Source of the DNA: Deltaproteobacteria bacterium
Lineage (GTDB): Bacteria > Bdellovibrionota > Bdellovibrionia > Bdellovibrionales > JAMPXM01
Length of the DNA: 64,000 nt
Reading direction: 5' to 3'
Assembly (NCBI GenBank): GCA_017302795.1
Contig: JAFLCB010000001.1
Location: 372,001-436,000, forward strand
Shown here: in pieces, positions 1-8,972 of the stretch
How positions within the stretch are numbered: the stretch's first letter is position 1
Layout: each line of letters begins with the position of its first letter
Notes under the pieces: generated by a model
What the model was told of the DNA's origin: nothing
The model's database searches: none
Seen by the model: the letters and a program-made list of their open reading frames with translations, nothing else
Made by a program: the position numbers and the translations under genes

Positions 1-566
1 CGCCTCCGGCCGAAGGCGAAGTCGTAGCCGAAGACCCTTCGAAGAGAAAAATTCCGCTGATTTATTTCGAAGATCCCAATCAATTGATGCAGCCACAGAC
101 GGCGTTCGTCATGACGTCTTTGCTGGCGGCCACTGTGACCGATGAAGGCGGAACAGCTGGCAGAGCTCGCTCGCTGGGGCGACCAACTGCAGGAAAAACT
201 GGTACAACCAATGGGTATTTTGATGGTTGGTTTGTCGGCTATACTGCACAGTACGCCACCGGAGTTTGGGTCGGCTTTGACGAAGAGCGATCCATGGGTG
301 CAGGCGAAGTGGGCGGACGCACCGCCCTGCCTATTTGGATCGAATATATGAGGCTCGCGCACGGCGAGGATCAACCTCAACCGTTCGCGGTCCCACCTGG
401 AATCGTTTTCGCGAATATCGATTCACAAACGGGTAAATTGGCGTCTTCTTCTAGTCGATCTGTAGTGAATCAGGCGTTCGTTCGAGGTACTGAACCTCGT
501 GAGCTTAGCGGTGCACCTGCGACGCGAGACGATTCTGATTTCTACAAAGAGGACATGGCCGAATGA
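1..566 (+). CDS. mrcA: Penicillin-binding protein 1A-type transpeptidase, C-terminal part (5' end outside window)
   Basis: This is the C-terminal end of a class A penicillin-binding protein, a periplasmic glycosyltransferase/transpeptidase that crosslinks peptidoglycan. The reading frame is open from base 3, so the start lies upstream of the window. The third transpeptidase motif, KTGTTN, is at 195-212. It is followed by the family-typical sequence WFVGYTAQYATGVWVGFD and then PIWIEYM. Before it, PQTAFVMTSLL and LGRPTAGKTGTTN match the usual PBP1A order. The glycosyltransferase domain is not visible here, so the class A assignment rests on similarity of this segment. The stop overlaps the uvrA start by four bases (ATGA), so the two are probably cotranscribed. 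The tail after the catalytic domain is short and acidic. Confidence 0.85.
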   Translation, partial: PPAEGEVVAEDPSKRKIPLIYFEDPNQLMQPQTAFVMTSLLAATVTDEGGTAGRARSLGRPTAGKTGTTNGYFDGWFVGYTAQYATGVWVGFDEERSMGAGEVGGRTALPIWIEYMRLAHGEDQPQPFAVPPGIVFANIDSQTGKLASSSSRSVVNQAFVRGTEPRELSGAPATRDDSDFYKEDMAE

Positions 567-3500
567 AGTCGATCCACCTGTGGGGGGTCCGTCAGAATAA
601 TCTGAAGAACATCGAAGTGGAAATTCCGCTTGGATCGTTCACTGTTGTTTGTGGGCCAAGCGGTTCTGGAAAATCATCGCTCGCGTTTCAGACACTTTAT
701 GCTGAAGGCCAGCGTCGCTACATCGAATCACTTTCGAGTTATGCGAGGCAGTTTCTGGGAAAGGCGCCAAAGCCAGAACTTGATGGTATTTCAAATATTC
801 CTCCGGCGATCGCGATCGAACAAAAGAACTCAGTCAAAACGTCGCGCTCGACAGTCGGCACGACAACTGAGGTGATTGATTATCTGCGCTTGCTGTTTGA
901 AAAAATCGGCGCGCCCACCTGCCCGACTTATGGCTTCCGAATCACCAACGATGCGCCAACTGAGGCAACGAGAAAAGTCGTGCAGGAGCTTGAAGGTAAA
1001 CGCGGCTACATTCTGGCGCCGGTTACTTTTTCCAAGGGCCGACTTCCCGCTGACGTACTTTTGAAGCTTTTGATTCAAGAGGGCTATCAAAGAATCTTGA
1101 TCCCGCCTGGGGCGACTATGCCGGCGACGGAGCCCAAAGCCGGCAAGGGCGCGCGCGGCACCGGACGCGGATCCAGCAAAGAAGCGATGTCGAAAGGGAA
1201 AAAGACATCGAAAAAGTCCTCCGTCTTGGGCGAGGACGATTCTAGTGATGATTCAGCCACGCCTCCCGCAGAAGGCGAATCGCTTTCGGTTCTGCAAGCC
1301 ACAGCTTCAGTAGGACTACCGAAATGTCGCGAATATGATGCGAGCCCTGAGATCGGAACAGTTTACGAAATTCAGCCGACGGATGCGGAAACAGTTTTAC
1401 CCTTGAGCGATTTCTATATCGTCGTAGATCGCGTCGCCTTTCGGGCCGACGATCAAGGCAGAATCGGCGATTCAATTTCGCAAGCCTACCAGACGGCGAT
1501 GAAGTTTAACATTGGACTTGAAGCGGGCCGGGTCACTGTTCTTACTACCGAGGGAAAGCGTTTATCTTTCAGCGCTGATCGAGCGTGCGCCCAATGTGGG
1601 TTCACGTTTCCGACTCCGAGCGCGGCACTCTTTTCATTTAATTCTCCCATCGGGGCCTGCACGTCGTGCAATGGATTCGGCAATACACTTTCTCTCGATG
1701 AAGCGAAAATTGTCCCAAATCCCGCGCTAAGCCTCAGCGAAGGCGCCCTTCATCCGTTTTCGATGCCTTCAGCTGCCTATGACCGCAAACAGTTGGCCAG
1801 CTACTGTAAGTCCGCCGGCATCAATATGAAGCTCCCCTGGAACCGTCTGTCCCAATCGGCTCGCGAAAAAATCTGGAATGGCGACGGCAAGTTCTATGGA
1901 GTGACCGGACTTTTTGAATATCTCGAAACAAAGAAATATAAAATGCACGTGCGCGTGTTTTTGTCGCGCTACAAATCGCCCCAACCATGCGGCGTCTGTA
2001 AGGGCACTCGGCTGAAGCCTGAAACGCAATTGTTCTTGGTCGGCGGAAAGTCTGTCAGCCAGCTTTCGACGATGACTGTTGGCGAACTTTTCAAATTTGT
2101 TAATTCGATCAGCCTCTCGGCAACTGAAGACGAAATGGCGGGAGAAGTATTTCGACAATTGCGTTCAAGGCTTAAGTTTTTAAATGACGTCGGTGTTGAA
2201 TACCTAACCATGGATCGTCCTACGCGAACGCTTTCCGGAGGCGAGTACCAACGCTTGAATCTTGCAAAACAGTTGGGAATGGGTCTTTCGCAGACTCTTT
2301 ATGTCTTAGACGAACCGACGGTAGGCCTTCATCCGCGCGACAACGATCGTCTGATTGGAATCCTTAAACAACTAAACGATCTTGGAAATACTCTGGTCGT
2401 GGTCGAGCACGATCATGACGTAATCGCGAGTTCAAATCACTTGATTGAAGTTGGCCCCGGGTCTGGCCACTTGGGTGGCAACATTGTCTACAGCGGACCA
2501 ACCAAAGATTTCTATTCAAGCAAAATTTCGCCGACGGCCCCGTATTTGCGACTTGATAGTCCACTAAAGAAAATCGATCTTCGCACTCGTTCAACTTCCA
2601 TTGCCGAGCACCGTTTCGCAATCGAACTTAAAGGCTGCCACGGTAATAATTTGAAAAACGTCGACGCCAAGTTTCCGTTAAATAGACTGGTTACGGTCAC
2701 AGGCGTCAGCGGCTCAGGTAAATCGACACTGGTGTCGCAAACTTTGTATCCGATCGTCGCTCAACATCTGCGAGTCGAATATAGAATTGGCCAGCCCTTT
2801 GACGACATCACCGGCCTTGATCACCTAAAAGGTGTTTTGTTTATCGACCAATCGCCGATCGGCAAAACGGCGCGATCCAGCCCCATTACTTATTTGAAAA
2901 TCTTTGATGCTGTTCGAAACTTAATGTCGGCTTTGCCAGAGTCAAAACTTCGCGGCTATACCCCGGGAACTTTCAGTTTAAACGTCGATGGCGGTCGCTG
3001 CCCAGTTTGCAAAGGTTTAGGGGTTGAAGTCGTCGACATGATGTTCATGGACGACGTCGCACTTGTTTGCGATTCGTGCGACGGGAAAAAATATCGTCGA
3101 GAACTTCTAGAAGTTAAGTACAAAGACAAAAACATTCATGAGATCTTGAACATGACCGTGGATGAAGCAATGGAATTTTTTGTCGCGTATCCGAAGATTC
3201 GAAAACCACTTTCCTTTTTGCGTGAAGTTGGACTTGGCTATGTAAGGCTTGGTCAAAGTGCCGCAACTTTAAGCGGCGGCGAATCGCAGCGACTGAAGAT
3301 CGCGCGAGAATTTATTGGCACGCAGCAAAAGGGAACTCTGTACATCCTAGATGAACCTACAACCGGCCTGCACTTTCGCGAGATCGAAATGTTGATGCGC
3401 GTCCTACACCGCCTGGTAGATTCAGGCGGAAGCGTGATTTTGATCGAACACAATCTTGATGTCATTCGGTCGAGTGACTGGGTGATTGATATGGGGCCGG

Positions 3501-3661
3501 ACGCTGGAAAGGGCGGCGGAGAAATCGTCGCCGCAGGAACACCGATAGAAATTATGGCGAACCCGAAAAGTCTGACCGGTCACTACCTGAAGCGATACTT
3601 AGAAGATGAGTCGCAGTCAAAACCACAAAAGCCAAGCGCGCGCAAAGAGGCCGCAACATGA
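563..3661 (+). CDS. uvrA: UvrA, excinuclease ABC subunit A
   Basis: UvrA is the damage-recognition ATPase of nucleotide excision repair and loads UvrB onto lesions. Two ABC ATPase halves are visible: Walker A GPSGSGKSS near residue 31 and GVSGSGKST near 714, signature LSGGEYQR near 556 and LSGGESQR near 902, and Walker B segments YVLDEPTVGLHPRD and YILDEPTTGLHF. Zinc-binding Cys pairs lie at about residues 341-368 (CAQCG ... CTSCNG) and 811-837 (CPVCKG ... CDSCDG). At 1032 residues it is about 90 longer than the E. coli protein. Much of the excess is a Lys/Ser/Gly-rich, then acidic, insertion at about residues 188-238, in the region that contacts UvrB. It starts on an ATGA overlap with the PBP gene and ends on one with the msbA-like gene. 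Confidence 0.97.
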   Translation: MKSIHLWGVRQNNLKNIEVEIPLGSFTVVCGPSGSGKSSLAFQTLYAEGQRRYIESLSSYARQFLGKAPKPELDGISNIPPAIAIEQKNSVKTSRSTVGTTTEVIDYLRLLFEKIGAPTCPTYGFRITNDAPTEATRKVVQELEGKRGYILAPVTFSKGRLPADVLLKLLIQEGYQRILIPPGATMPATEPKAGKGARGTGRGSSKEAMSKGKKTSKKSSVLGEDDSSDDSATPPAEGESLSVLQATASVGLPKCREYDASPEIGTVYEIQPTDAETVLPLSDFYIVVDRVAFRADDQGRIGDSISQAYQTAMKFNIGLEAGRVTVLTTEGKRLSFSADRACAQCGFTFPTPSAALFSFNSPIGACTSCNGFGNTLSLDEAKIVPNPALSLSEGALHPFSMPSAAYDRKQLASYCKSAGINMKLPWNRLSQSAREKIWNGDGKFYGVTGLFEYLETKKYKMHVRVFLSRYKSPQPCGVCKGTRLKPETQLFLVGGKSVSQLSTMTVGELFKFVNSISLSATEDEMAGEVFRQLRSRLKFLNDVGVEYLTMDRPTRTLSGGEYQRLNLAKQLGMGLSQTLYVLDEPTVGLHPRDNDRLIGILKQLNDLGNTLVVVEHDHDVIASSNHLIEVGPGSGHLGGNIVYSGPTKDFYSSKISPTAPYLRLDSPLKKIDLRTRSTSIAEHRFAIELKGCHGNNLKNVDAKFPLNRLVTVTGVSGSGKSTLVSQTLYPIVAQHLRVEYRIGQPFDDITGLDHLKGVLFIDQSPIGKTARSSPITYLKIFDAVRNLMSALPESKLRGYTPGTFSLNVDGGRCPVCKGLGVEVVDMMFMDDVALVCDSCDGKKYRRELLEVKYKDKNIHEILNMTVDEAMEFFVAYPKIRKPLSFLREVGLGYVRLGQSAATLSGGESQRLKIAREFIGTQQKGTLYILDEPTTGLHFREIEMLMRVLHRLVDSGGSVILIEHNLDVIRSSDWVIDMGPDAGKGGGEIVAAGTPIEIMANPKSLTGHYLKRYLEDESQSKPQKPSARKEAAT

Positions 3662-5463
3662 ATCAAGTGCTGTTGAGTTTAAAGCGGCTTTGGCCCCTTG
3701 TGCGTCCGTACAAGAAAAAACTTGTAGCGGTGTTTTTCTTTGGTTTGATCATCAGTCTTTGCAATGTCGCACAGACAGCTTTGGTGAAAACTCTATTCAG
3801 CGAGGTTTTCGAAAAACGAAGTTCGATTATCCCGGTTTTAGGTTTCGAAATTTCCGCCTGGCACCTGCCCTTCGTGTTTCCTGCGCTATACCTTGTTTGG
3901 GGTGCCGCTCGGTACGTTCACTACATGATTTTAATTATGATCAATGAGCGCGTTATTGCAGACGTGCGAATTAAAACTGTCGACCAGGCACTGCGCTTGA
4001 ATCTTAGTTTTCATTCTAAATTTGAATCTGGCTCTGGAGGCCTCATGAGCCGAATACTTAATGACACTGGGATTCTACACATCGGCCTAGTTTTCTTCGG
4101 CGATGTACTTCGCGAACCAATGATCGCAATCGCGCTTGTCAGCTATATGCTTTTTCTCGACTGGAAACTGACGCTGGCGCTGCTCGCATTCCTTCCGATT
4201 TTCGTCGCAATGACAAAGCAGGTTTCTAGAAGCCTTCGGAAGTACGGCCACATCAATCGGCAAGCGATGGAAGCTGTAACCGCAGATATTAAGGAAAATC
4301 TCGACGGGATTCGGGTGATTCAATCGTTCAACCTTGAAGACACAATGAGTGCTCGTCTAAAAAAGTCGATGGACCATTACATCGAAACTCGACGCAAAAT
4401 TGTTAGCCGGGAAGAAGCGGTAAGCCCGATCAACGAGTTCCTCGCTTCGAATTTGGTTATGGGCCTCGTCCTCTACATGATGACTCTGATTTTAGAGTCA
4501 AAGGCGACAGGCGGCGAATTTCTTGCGTTTCTATTTGCTGCAGGACAGCTGCAGAATCCAATCAAGCGGCTTCAAGAGACTTTTGTTCGGGTCCAACAGA
4601 CCGTGGTCGTCACAGATCGTCTTTTTGGCTTAATCGAGAGTACCGATCGCGTTCCGATCGCTGCGAACCCAAAGCCGTTTCCGATCGAATGGAAATCTAT
4701 CGAGTTCCGAAACGTCCGATTTCGTTACGGCGAAGAGGACGTCTTAAAGGGCGTATCCTTTACGGTGAATCGCGGAGAAGTGATTGCCCTCGTGGGATCA
4801 AGTGGTTCTGGAAAATCGACTTTAGTAAATCTCCTTGAAAGATTTTATGATCCGACTGCTGGCGAAATTCTTGTCGATGGTGTTTCGCTGAAAGAATTTG
4901 ATCTGAAAGACTTGCGATCAAAAATTGCTCTTGTCACACAGGACGTGTTTTTGTTTCGTGACTCTGTTGCGACGAACATCCTCGCAGGCCGTGGCGAGTT
5001 ATCGGACATAGATCGTGTCGGTGACACGGTCCAGGTGAAGCCTCACGCTCTTCAGGCAATTCAAAGCGCTTCAAGACACGCGCATGCCGATCCCTTTATT
5101 CAAAAGCTTCCTGAACAATATCAAACGGGCGTTGGCGAACGCGGTGGCCTACTTTCGGGCGGCGAAAAGCAACGAGTCTCCATTGCGCGCGCCTTTTATA
5201 AAAATGCGCCGATCTTGATTTTAGATGAAGCAACAAGCGCACTCGATTCCGTCAGCGAGTTGGAAGTGCAAAAAGGACTTTCGGAATTGATGAAGGGTCG
5301 CACCGTCTTCGTGATTGCCCACCGTCTTTCGACCGTTCGTGCGGCCAGCAGAATTTTGGTGATGAGTCATGGGGAAGTCATCGAAACAGGTTCACATGAA
5401 GAGCTTGTTGCAAAGGGCGGCGAATATTCTCGCTTTCATGCTCTTCAGATGACTGAACAATAG
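3658..5463 (+). CDS. msbA: MsbA-type lipid A/multidrug ABC exporter (fused permease-ATPase)
   Basis: This is a half-transporter with an N-terminal six-helix domain (about residues 20-310) and a C-terminal ATPase. Visible motifs are Walker A GSSGSGKST near residue 380, Q-loop TQDVFLF, signature LSGGEKQR near 499, Walker B ILILDEATSALDS and H-loop AHRLST. The length (601 residues) fits the MsbA family, inner-membrane homodimers that flip lipid A core or other lipids to the periplasmic leaflet. The exact substrate cannot be read from sequence, and other type-I half-exporters look alike. It overlaps uvrA by ATGA. No T-rich hairpin follows within the next 200 bases. Confidence 0.85.
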   Translation: MNQVLLSLKRLWPLVRPYKKKLVAVFFFGLIISLCNVAQTALVKTLFSEVFEKRSSIIPVLGFEISAWHLPFVFPALYLVWGAARYVHYMILIMINERVIADVRIKTVDQALRLNLSFHSKFESGSGGLMSRILNDTGILHIGLVFFGDVLREPMIAIALVSYMLFLDWKLTLALLAFLPIFVAMTKQVSRSLRKYGHINRQAMEAVTADIKENLDGIRVIQSFNLEDTMSARLKKSMDHYIETRRKIVSREEAVSPINEFLASNLVMGLVLYMMTLILESKATGGEFLAFLFAAGQLQNPIKRLQETFVRVQQTVVVTDRLFGLIESTDRVPIAANPKPFPIEWKSIEFRNVRFRYGEEDVLKGVSFTVNRGEVIALVGSSGSGKSTLVNLLERFYDPTAGEILVDGVSLKEFDLKDLRSKIALVTQDVFLFRDSVATNILAGRGELSDIDRVGDTVQVKPHALQAIQSASRHAHADPFIQKLPEQYQTGVGERGGLLSGGEKQRVSIARAFYKNAPILILDEATSALDSVSELEVQKGLSELMKGRTVFVIAHRLSTVRAASRILVMSHGEVIETGSHEELVAKGGEYSRFHALQMTEQ

Positions 5464-5494
5464 CGCTTCCGCAACAATTGAAATCGGTGCAGGT

Positions 5495-5509
5495 GTCTCA
5501 AACTGAGGC
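5495..5509. promoter_or_regulatory. Palindromic motif, copy 1 (GTCTCA-AAC-TGAGGC)
   Basis: This is one of five near-identical 15-bp imperfect palindromes in the window, all in intergenic gaps. This copy lies 183 bp before the vWA/Ig lipoprotein gene and is identical to the copy at 29781. Its role as an operator or promoter element is inferred only. Confidence 0.45.
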
Positions 5510-5691
5510 GGTATTGGGCGACAATTACGGCTGTGATTTCTTGTCGAAGTATTGAGCGCCTGAACAGTTTGTCGACACCTGAACTTAAATTCTTCAGCTG
5601 GCTAATCATTTAGGCGGAGTACGAATTTCCGACACTTGGTCCGGGGTTTGTAGTGTAATGGAATAGGGGAACTATTGGGGGGGTATTTGGC

Positions 5692-8673
5692 ATGTTGGAA
5701 AATTCAGCCAAAACAGCGTTCAAACATTACAGTCGCAAGCTGGTAAATAACGGCTTTGCGATGACTGCCGTCGCACTGATGGCATTAAGCCTTCCGGTCG
5801 CCTATACAAATTGCTCGGCCAAGTTTGGTTTTGAAGCTAGCGATGACAGCAAGTTAGCCAGTTTAAATTCTTCCGGCGTCATCGTTATTAACAATGGAAA
5901 CGATTTTACCAACTCTGACGCCGTAACACTTTCTATTTCACACGTTTCTGCTGAACAAATGTACGTGACCAATGACCCGACTTGCGAAACAGGTGGCAGT
6001 TGGCAATCCGTTGCCGCTTCTCTTCCCTGGACTCTCGCCAATAAAAACTCGTCCGCAAGTGTTCATGTCAAATTTTCGAATGATGGCGACGGTGGCGTAA
6101 CAAGTGGATGCGTCAGCGATGCGATTGTACATGACGATCTTCCACCAACTCTTTCTGTCACGACTGCACCACCAGCATTTACGAATGCTGGCAGTGTTGC
6201 TGCGGTTTTTGCTTCGCAGGATTCTGGATCGGGAGTCGATCAAGCTATTTGTGAAGTCGGAACAGGAGCAGCGGCCAACGAATGTACGCCGTCCGGCATG
6301 AGCCTCGTCAGCCCTGCTGAGGGTTCGCATTCTTATACTATTGAAGTTCGAGATCGCGCCGGCAACGTGTCGGATCCCAGCATGGTAAGCTTCGTCGTCG
6401 ACCGAACGGCGCCGACCGTGACTCTCAACATGACTCCTTCTCGAATCTCTAACCAAGTTCGAAGTGAATTCCGATTCTCGGGATCTGACGCAGGATCCGG
6501 AGTTGAAAAATTCGAGTGCCGAATGGGCGCTGCGGCGACTTTCGCGAGCCTCCCCTTCGTGGCTTGTCCAGATATCATAGTGGAAAACCTTGCAGCCGGC
6601 GCTATGAAGTTCGAAGTAAAAGCGATCGACCGAGCTGGCAATCCATCGGCTGTCGCTTCGTACGATTGGACGATCGATCTCACCGCTCCGACAGTCATGA
6701 TCACGAAGATGCCGTCGTCCTATTCGAATCAAGTCAATTCCGCGTTTGAATTCAGTGGAACTGACGACGGTGGAGCACTCGCTTCTTACGAGTGCAAACT
6801 GGATGCAGCGACCTATGTGGCGTGTACTTCCCCACACAATGTCACAAACCTTTCCGAGGGATCTCACACTTTCTCGGTTGTTGGGATCGATGTCGCCGGA
6901 AATCGATCGTCACCCGCTTCTTATACTTGGACCGTGGATACAACGCTTCCGACCATCTCGATCGCAACAAAGCCAGACGCCATCACAAATTCCACTTCCG
7001 CTACATTTAGTCTTATAGCCGCAGATGCTGGCGGAATTGATCTCATCGAGTGTCAGCTGAATGACGGCGCTTACGCTCCATGTACCGCAACTTCGACCTA
7101 CAACAACCTCGTCGATGGCGATCGCAGCTTCCGGGCCAGAGCAAAAGACCGTGCAGGAAATACGTCAGCTGTCGCAGCTTATACATGGAAAATCGACACT
7201 TCAAAACCAACGGCTACGATCACGACCGGACCTGACCGATGGATAAAAATTCGGGCCGCAACATTAAGCTTCACGGGTGCCGATGTGAACGTTGCCACTG
7301 GCCTTCCAGCACTTCAGCTGCAATGTAAAATCAACGATGGAACCTTTGCAGCTTGCACAAGCCCCACCGCCTACAGTGGTCTGAACGAGGGGTCCTACTT
7401 GTTCACTCTTCGCGCGGTCGATGCAGCCGGCAACATTTCAAACGAAGCCACGAATATGTGGGGTGTCGACTTAACACCTCCGAGCATTAACTTTGGCCGA
7501 CAGCCACTTTCCATCGTCTACCGAGGAGAGTCCGCGGAAATATTCTATGCTGTGACAGATCCGGGAACCAGTGCTTCGGGCGTGGCCTCAGTCATGTGCG
7601 GATTAAATGATGTATTGGCGACTTGCACAGCAGAAAACACGAAAAAATATAATCTCACCCAGCCCGGCAATTACAAGTTTTCTGTGGTCGCAAAGGACAA
7701 TGCCGGAAACGAATCGAAAAATTCTGTTGAATGGCAGGTCTCCGATAAATTCTACGAACAGCGGCAGTTGATTGACGTGCGCCGACTTACTAAAATTGAC
7801 GTCCTCGTTGTCATTGATAACTCGGGATCGATGAAAACCGAACACGAGAACATGGCAGCGCGTTTTGGAACTTTCTTGGACCAACTCAACGGGCTTGATT
7901 GGCGCGTCGGCATTGTAACAACCGATGCAAAAACCGACGTTGTCAAAGGCGATGGAAAATTGGTTGAGTTTTTAGATAAAAATGGCAATGCCACGTCCAC
8001 CTACATGATCGATTCGCGAATGAACAAGGCAACTGCACAAGAATGGTTTGCAAAGACTATTCAAATGCCCACGAACGGATCGGGAGACGAACAAGGTATT
8101 GCGATGACTTATCGGGCTATTCAACGTGCGCAAAACAATAGCGGAACAGACGCGCGCAACTATGCACTGTTTCGAGCCGACGCGGCACTTGCGGTGCTCG
8201 TTACCACAGATGCGGACGAGACAAACAGAAGTGGTACTCAGAATCAAAATAAGCCGGAGTTTGTCTTGAATTACATCAAGACTGTTTACCCCGGAAAACC
8301 ATTCAGTTATCACTCAATCATCGTTCCGCTGGGTGACTCTGTGTGTGTTAAGCAGAACGGTAACGAAGGATACGGCTACTCTTACGATGCAATGTCGCGC
8401 CTAACGGGTGGATCTACTGGCACAGTCTGCGCAAGCGATTATGGATCGCAACTGACAGCGATTGGCCAAGCGACTCAAGACTTGGTTCGAAGCGTCGCTC
8501 TGGCCTGTGCGCCAGTTGATACCAATGCTGATGGAATGCCCGAGATGCAGATCGTGACTTCAAATGGATCGACTGCACCGGCATTTACGATAACCGGCAT
8601 GCGTATCAACTTCGCTACTCCCCTTCCTTTGGGAAGCACGACCTTGATTTACAACTGCGTGTCGCCACTTTAA
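5692..8673 (+). CDS. Large surface lipoprotein with six Ig-like repeats and a von Willebrand A domain
   Basis: This 993-residue protein is probably surface-exposed. An N-terminal hydrophobic stretch (about residues 22-37) ends in YTNC at Cys41, a non-canonical lipobox. Six repeats of about 85-95 residues follow, starting near 150, 236, 327, 414, 500 and 592. Each opens with a 'D.T.PTVTI' strand and most contain a 'YECKLD...ACTSP' Cys pair and a 'VKAIDRAGN' segment, as in bacterial Ig-like repeats. The C-terminal third (from about residue 700) is a von Willebrand A domain with MIDAS motif DNSGS in DVLVVIDNSGSM, then TTDADE. The fold suggests metal-dependent ligand binding or adhesion; no ligand can be named. 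A G-rich ribosome-binding stretch precedes the ATG and a hairpin terminator follows at 8751, so it is probably monocistronic. Confidence 0.85.
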   Translation: MLENSAKTAFKHYSRKLVNNGFAMTAVALMALSLPVAYTNCSAKFGFEASDDSKLASLNSSGVIVINNGNDFTNSDAVTLSISHVSAEQMYVTNDPTCETGGSWQSVAASLPWTLANKNSSASVHVKFSNDGDGGVTSGCVSDAIVHDDLPPTLSVTTAPPAFTNAGSVAAVFASQDSGSGVDQAICEVGTGAAANECTPSGMSLVSPAEGSHSYTIEVRDRAGNVSDPSMVSFVVDRTAPTVTLNMTPSRISNQVRSEFRFSGSDAGSGVEKFECRMGAAATFASLPFVACPDIIVENLAAGAMKFEVKAIDRAGNPSAVASYDWTIDLTAPTVMITKMPSSYSNQVNSAFEFSGTDDGGALASYECKLDAATYVACTSPHNVTNLSEGSHTFSVVGIDVAGNRSSPASYTWTVDTTLPTISIATKPDAITNSTSATFSLIAADAGGIDLIECQLNDGAYAPCTATSTYNNLVDGDRSFRARAKDRAGNTSAVAAYTWKIDTSKPTATITTGPDRWIKIRAATLSFTGADVNVATGLPALQLQCKINDGTFAACTSPTAYSGLNEGSYLFTLRAVDAAGNISNEATNMWGVDLTPPSINFGRQPLSIVYRGESAEIFYAVTDPGTSASGVASVMCGLNDVLATCTAENTKKYNLTQPGNYKFSVVAKDNAGNESKNSVEWQVSDKFYEQRQLIDVRRLTKIDVLVVIDNSGSMKTEHENMAARFGTFLDQLNGLDWRVGIVTTDAKTDVVKGDGKLVEFLDKNGNATSTYMIDSRMNKATAQEWFAKTIQMPTNGSGDEQGIAMTYRAIQRAQNNSGTDARNYALFRADAALAVLVTTDADETNRSGTQNQNKPEFVLNYIKTVYPGKPFSYHSIIVPLGDSVCVKQNGNEGYGYSYDAMSRLTGGSTGTVCASDYGSQLTAIGQATQDLVRSVALACAPVDTNADGMPEMQIVTSNGSTAPAFTITGMRINFATPLPLGSTTLIYNCVSPL

Positions 8674-8750
8674 GTGAGCTCACGCGGAAAACTGTTTCCA
8701 CAGTGTTCTGATTAGTCATTCAAATTTCACATTCAAGTTAGTAATCCAGA

Positions 8751-8774
8751 AGCCCGGGCACTCCGGGCTTTTTT
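8751..8774 (+). terminator. Rho-independent terminator after the vWA/Ig lipoprotein gene
   Basis: A 7-bp GC-rich stem (AGCCCGG / CCGGGCT) with a five-base loop is followed directly by a run of T. It lies 78 bp after the stop codon of the lipoprotein gene. Confidence 0.9.
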
Positions 8775-8972
8775 GCGTGCGCACAGATCAGCGCTACAGA
8801 TCTTCGCTTTCGTTTCAATCCGAAACGCGCGACTCGCCCAGAGTCCAGTTTCCGTCCCGACTTGTAGCAGTTTTAGTCTCACCCTCAAGGCCGTCCAAAG
8901 TTTTGACGATGAGAGTTTAGACAGTAGTGATCGATTTGTCGACACATCAAGTTTAAAAGGGGAGCGATCATC

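Noticed and set aside
5938-6867. Long open frame of 309 codons on the minus strand
   Set aside because: It lies wholly inside the vWA/Ig lipoprotein gene, opposite its repeats, with Arg/Ser-rich composition and no ribosome-binding site. It reflects codon regularity of the sense gene.
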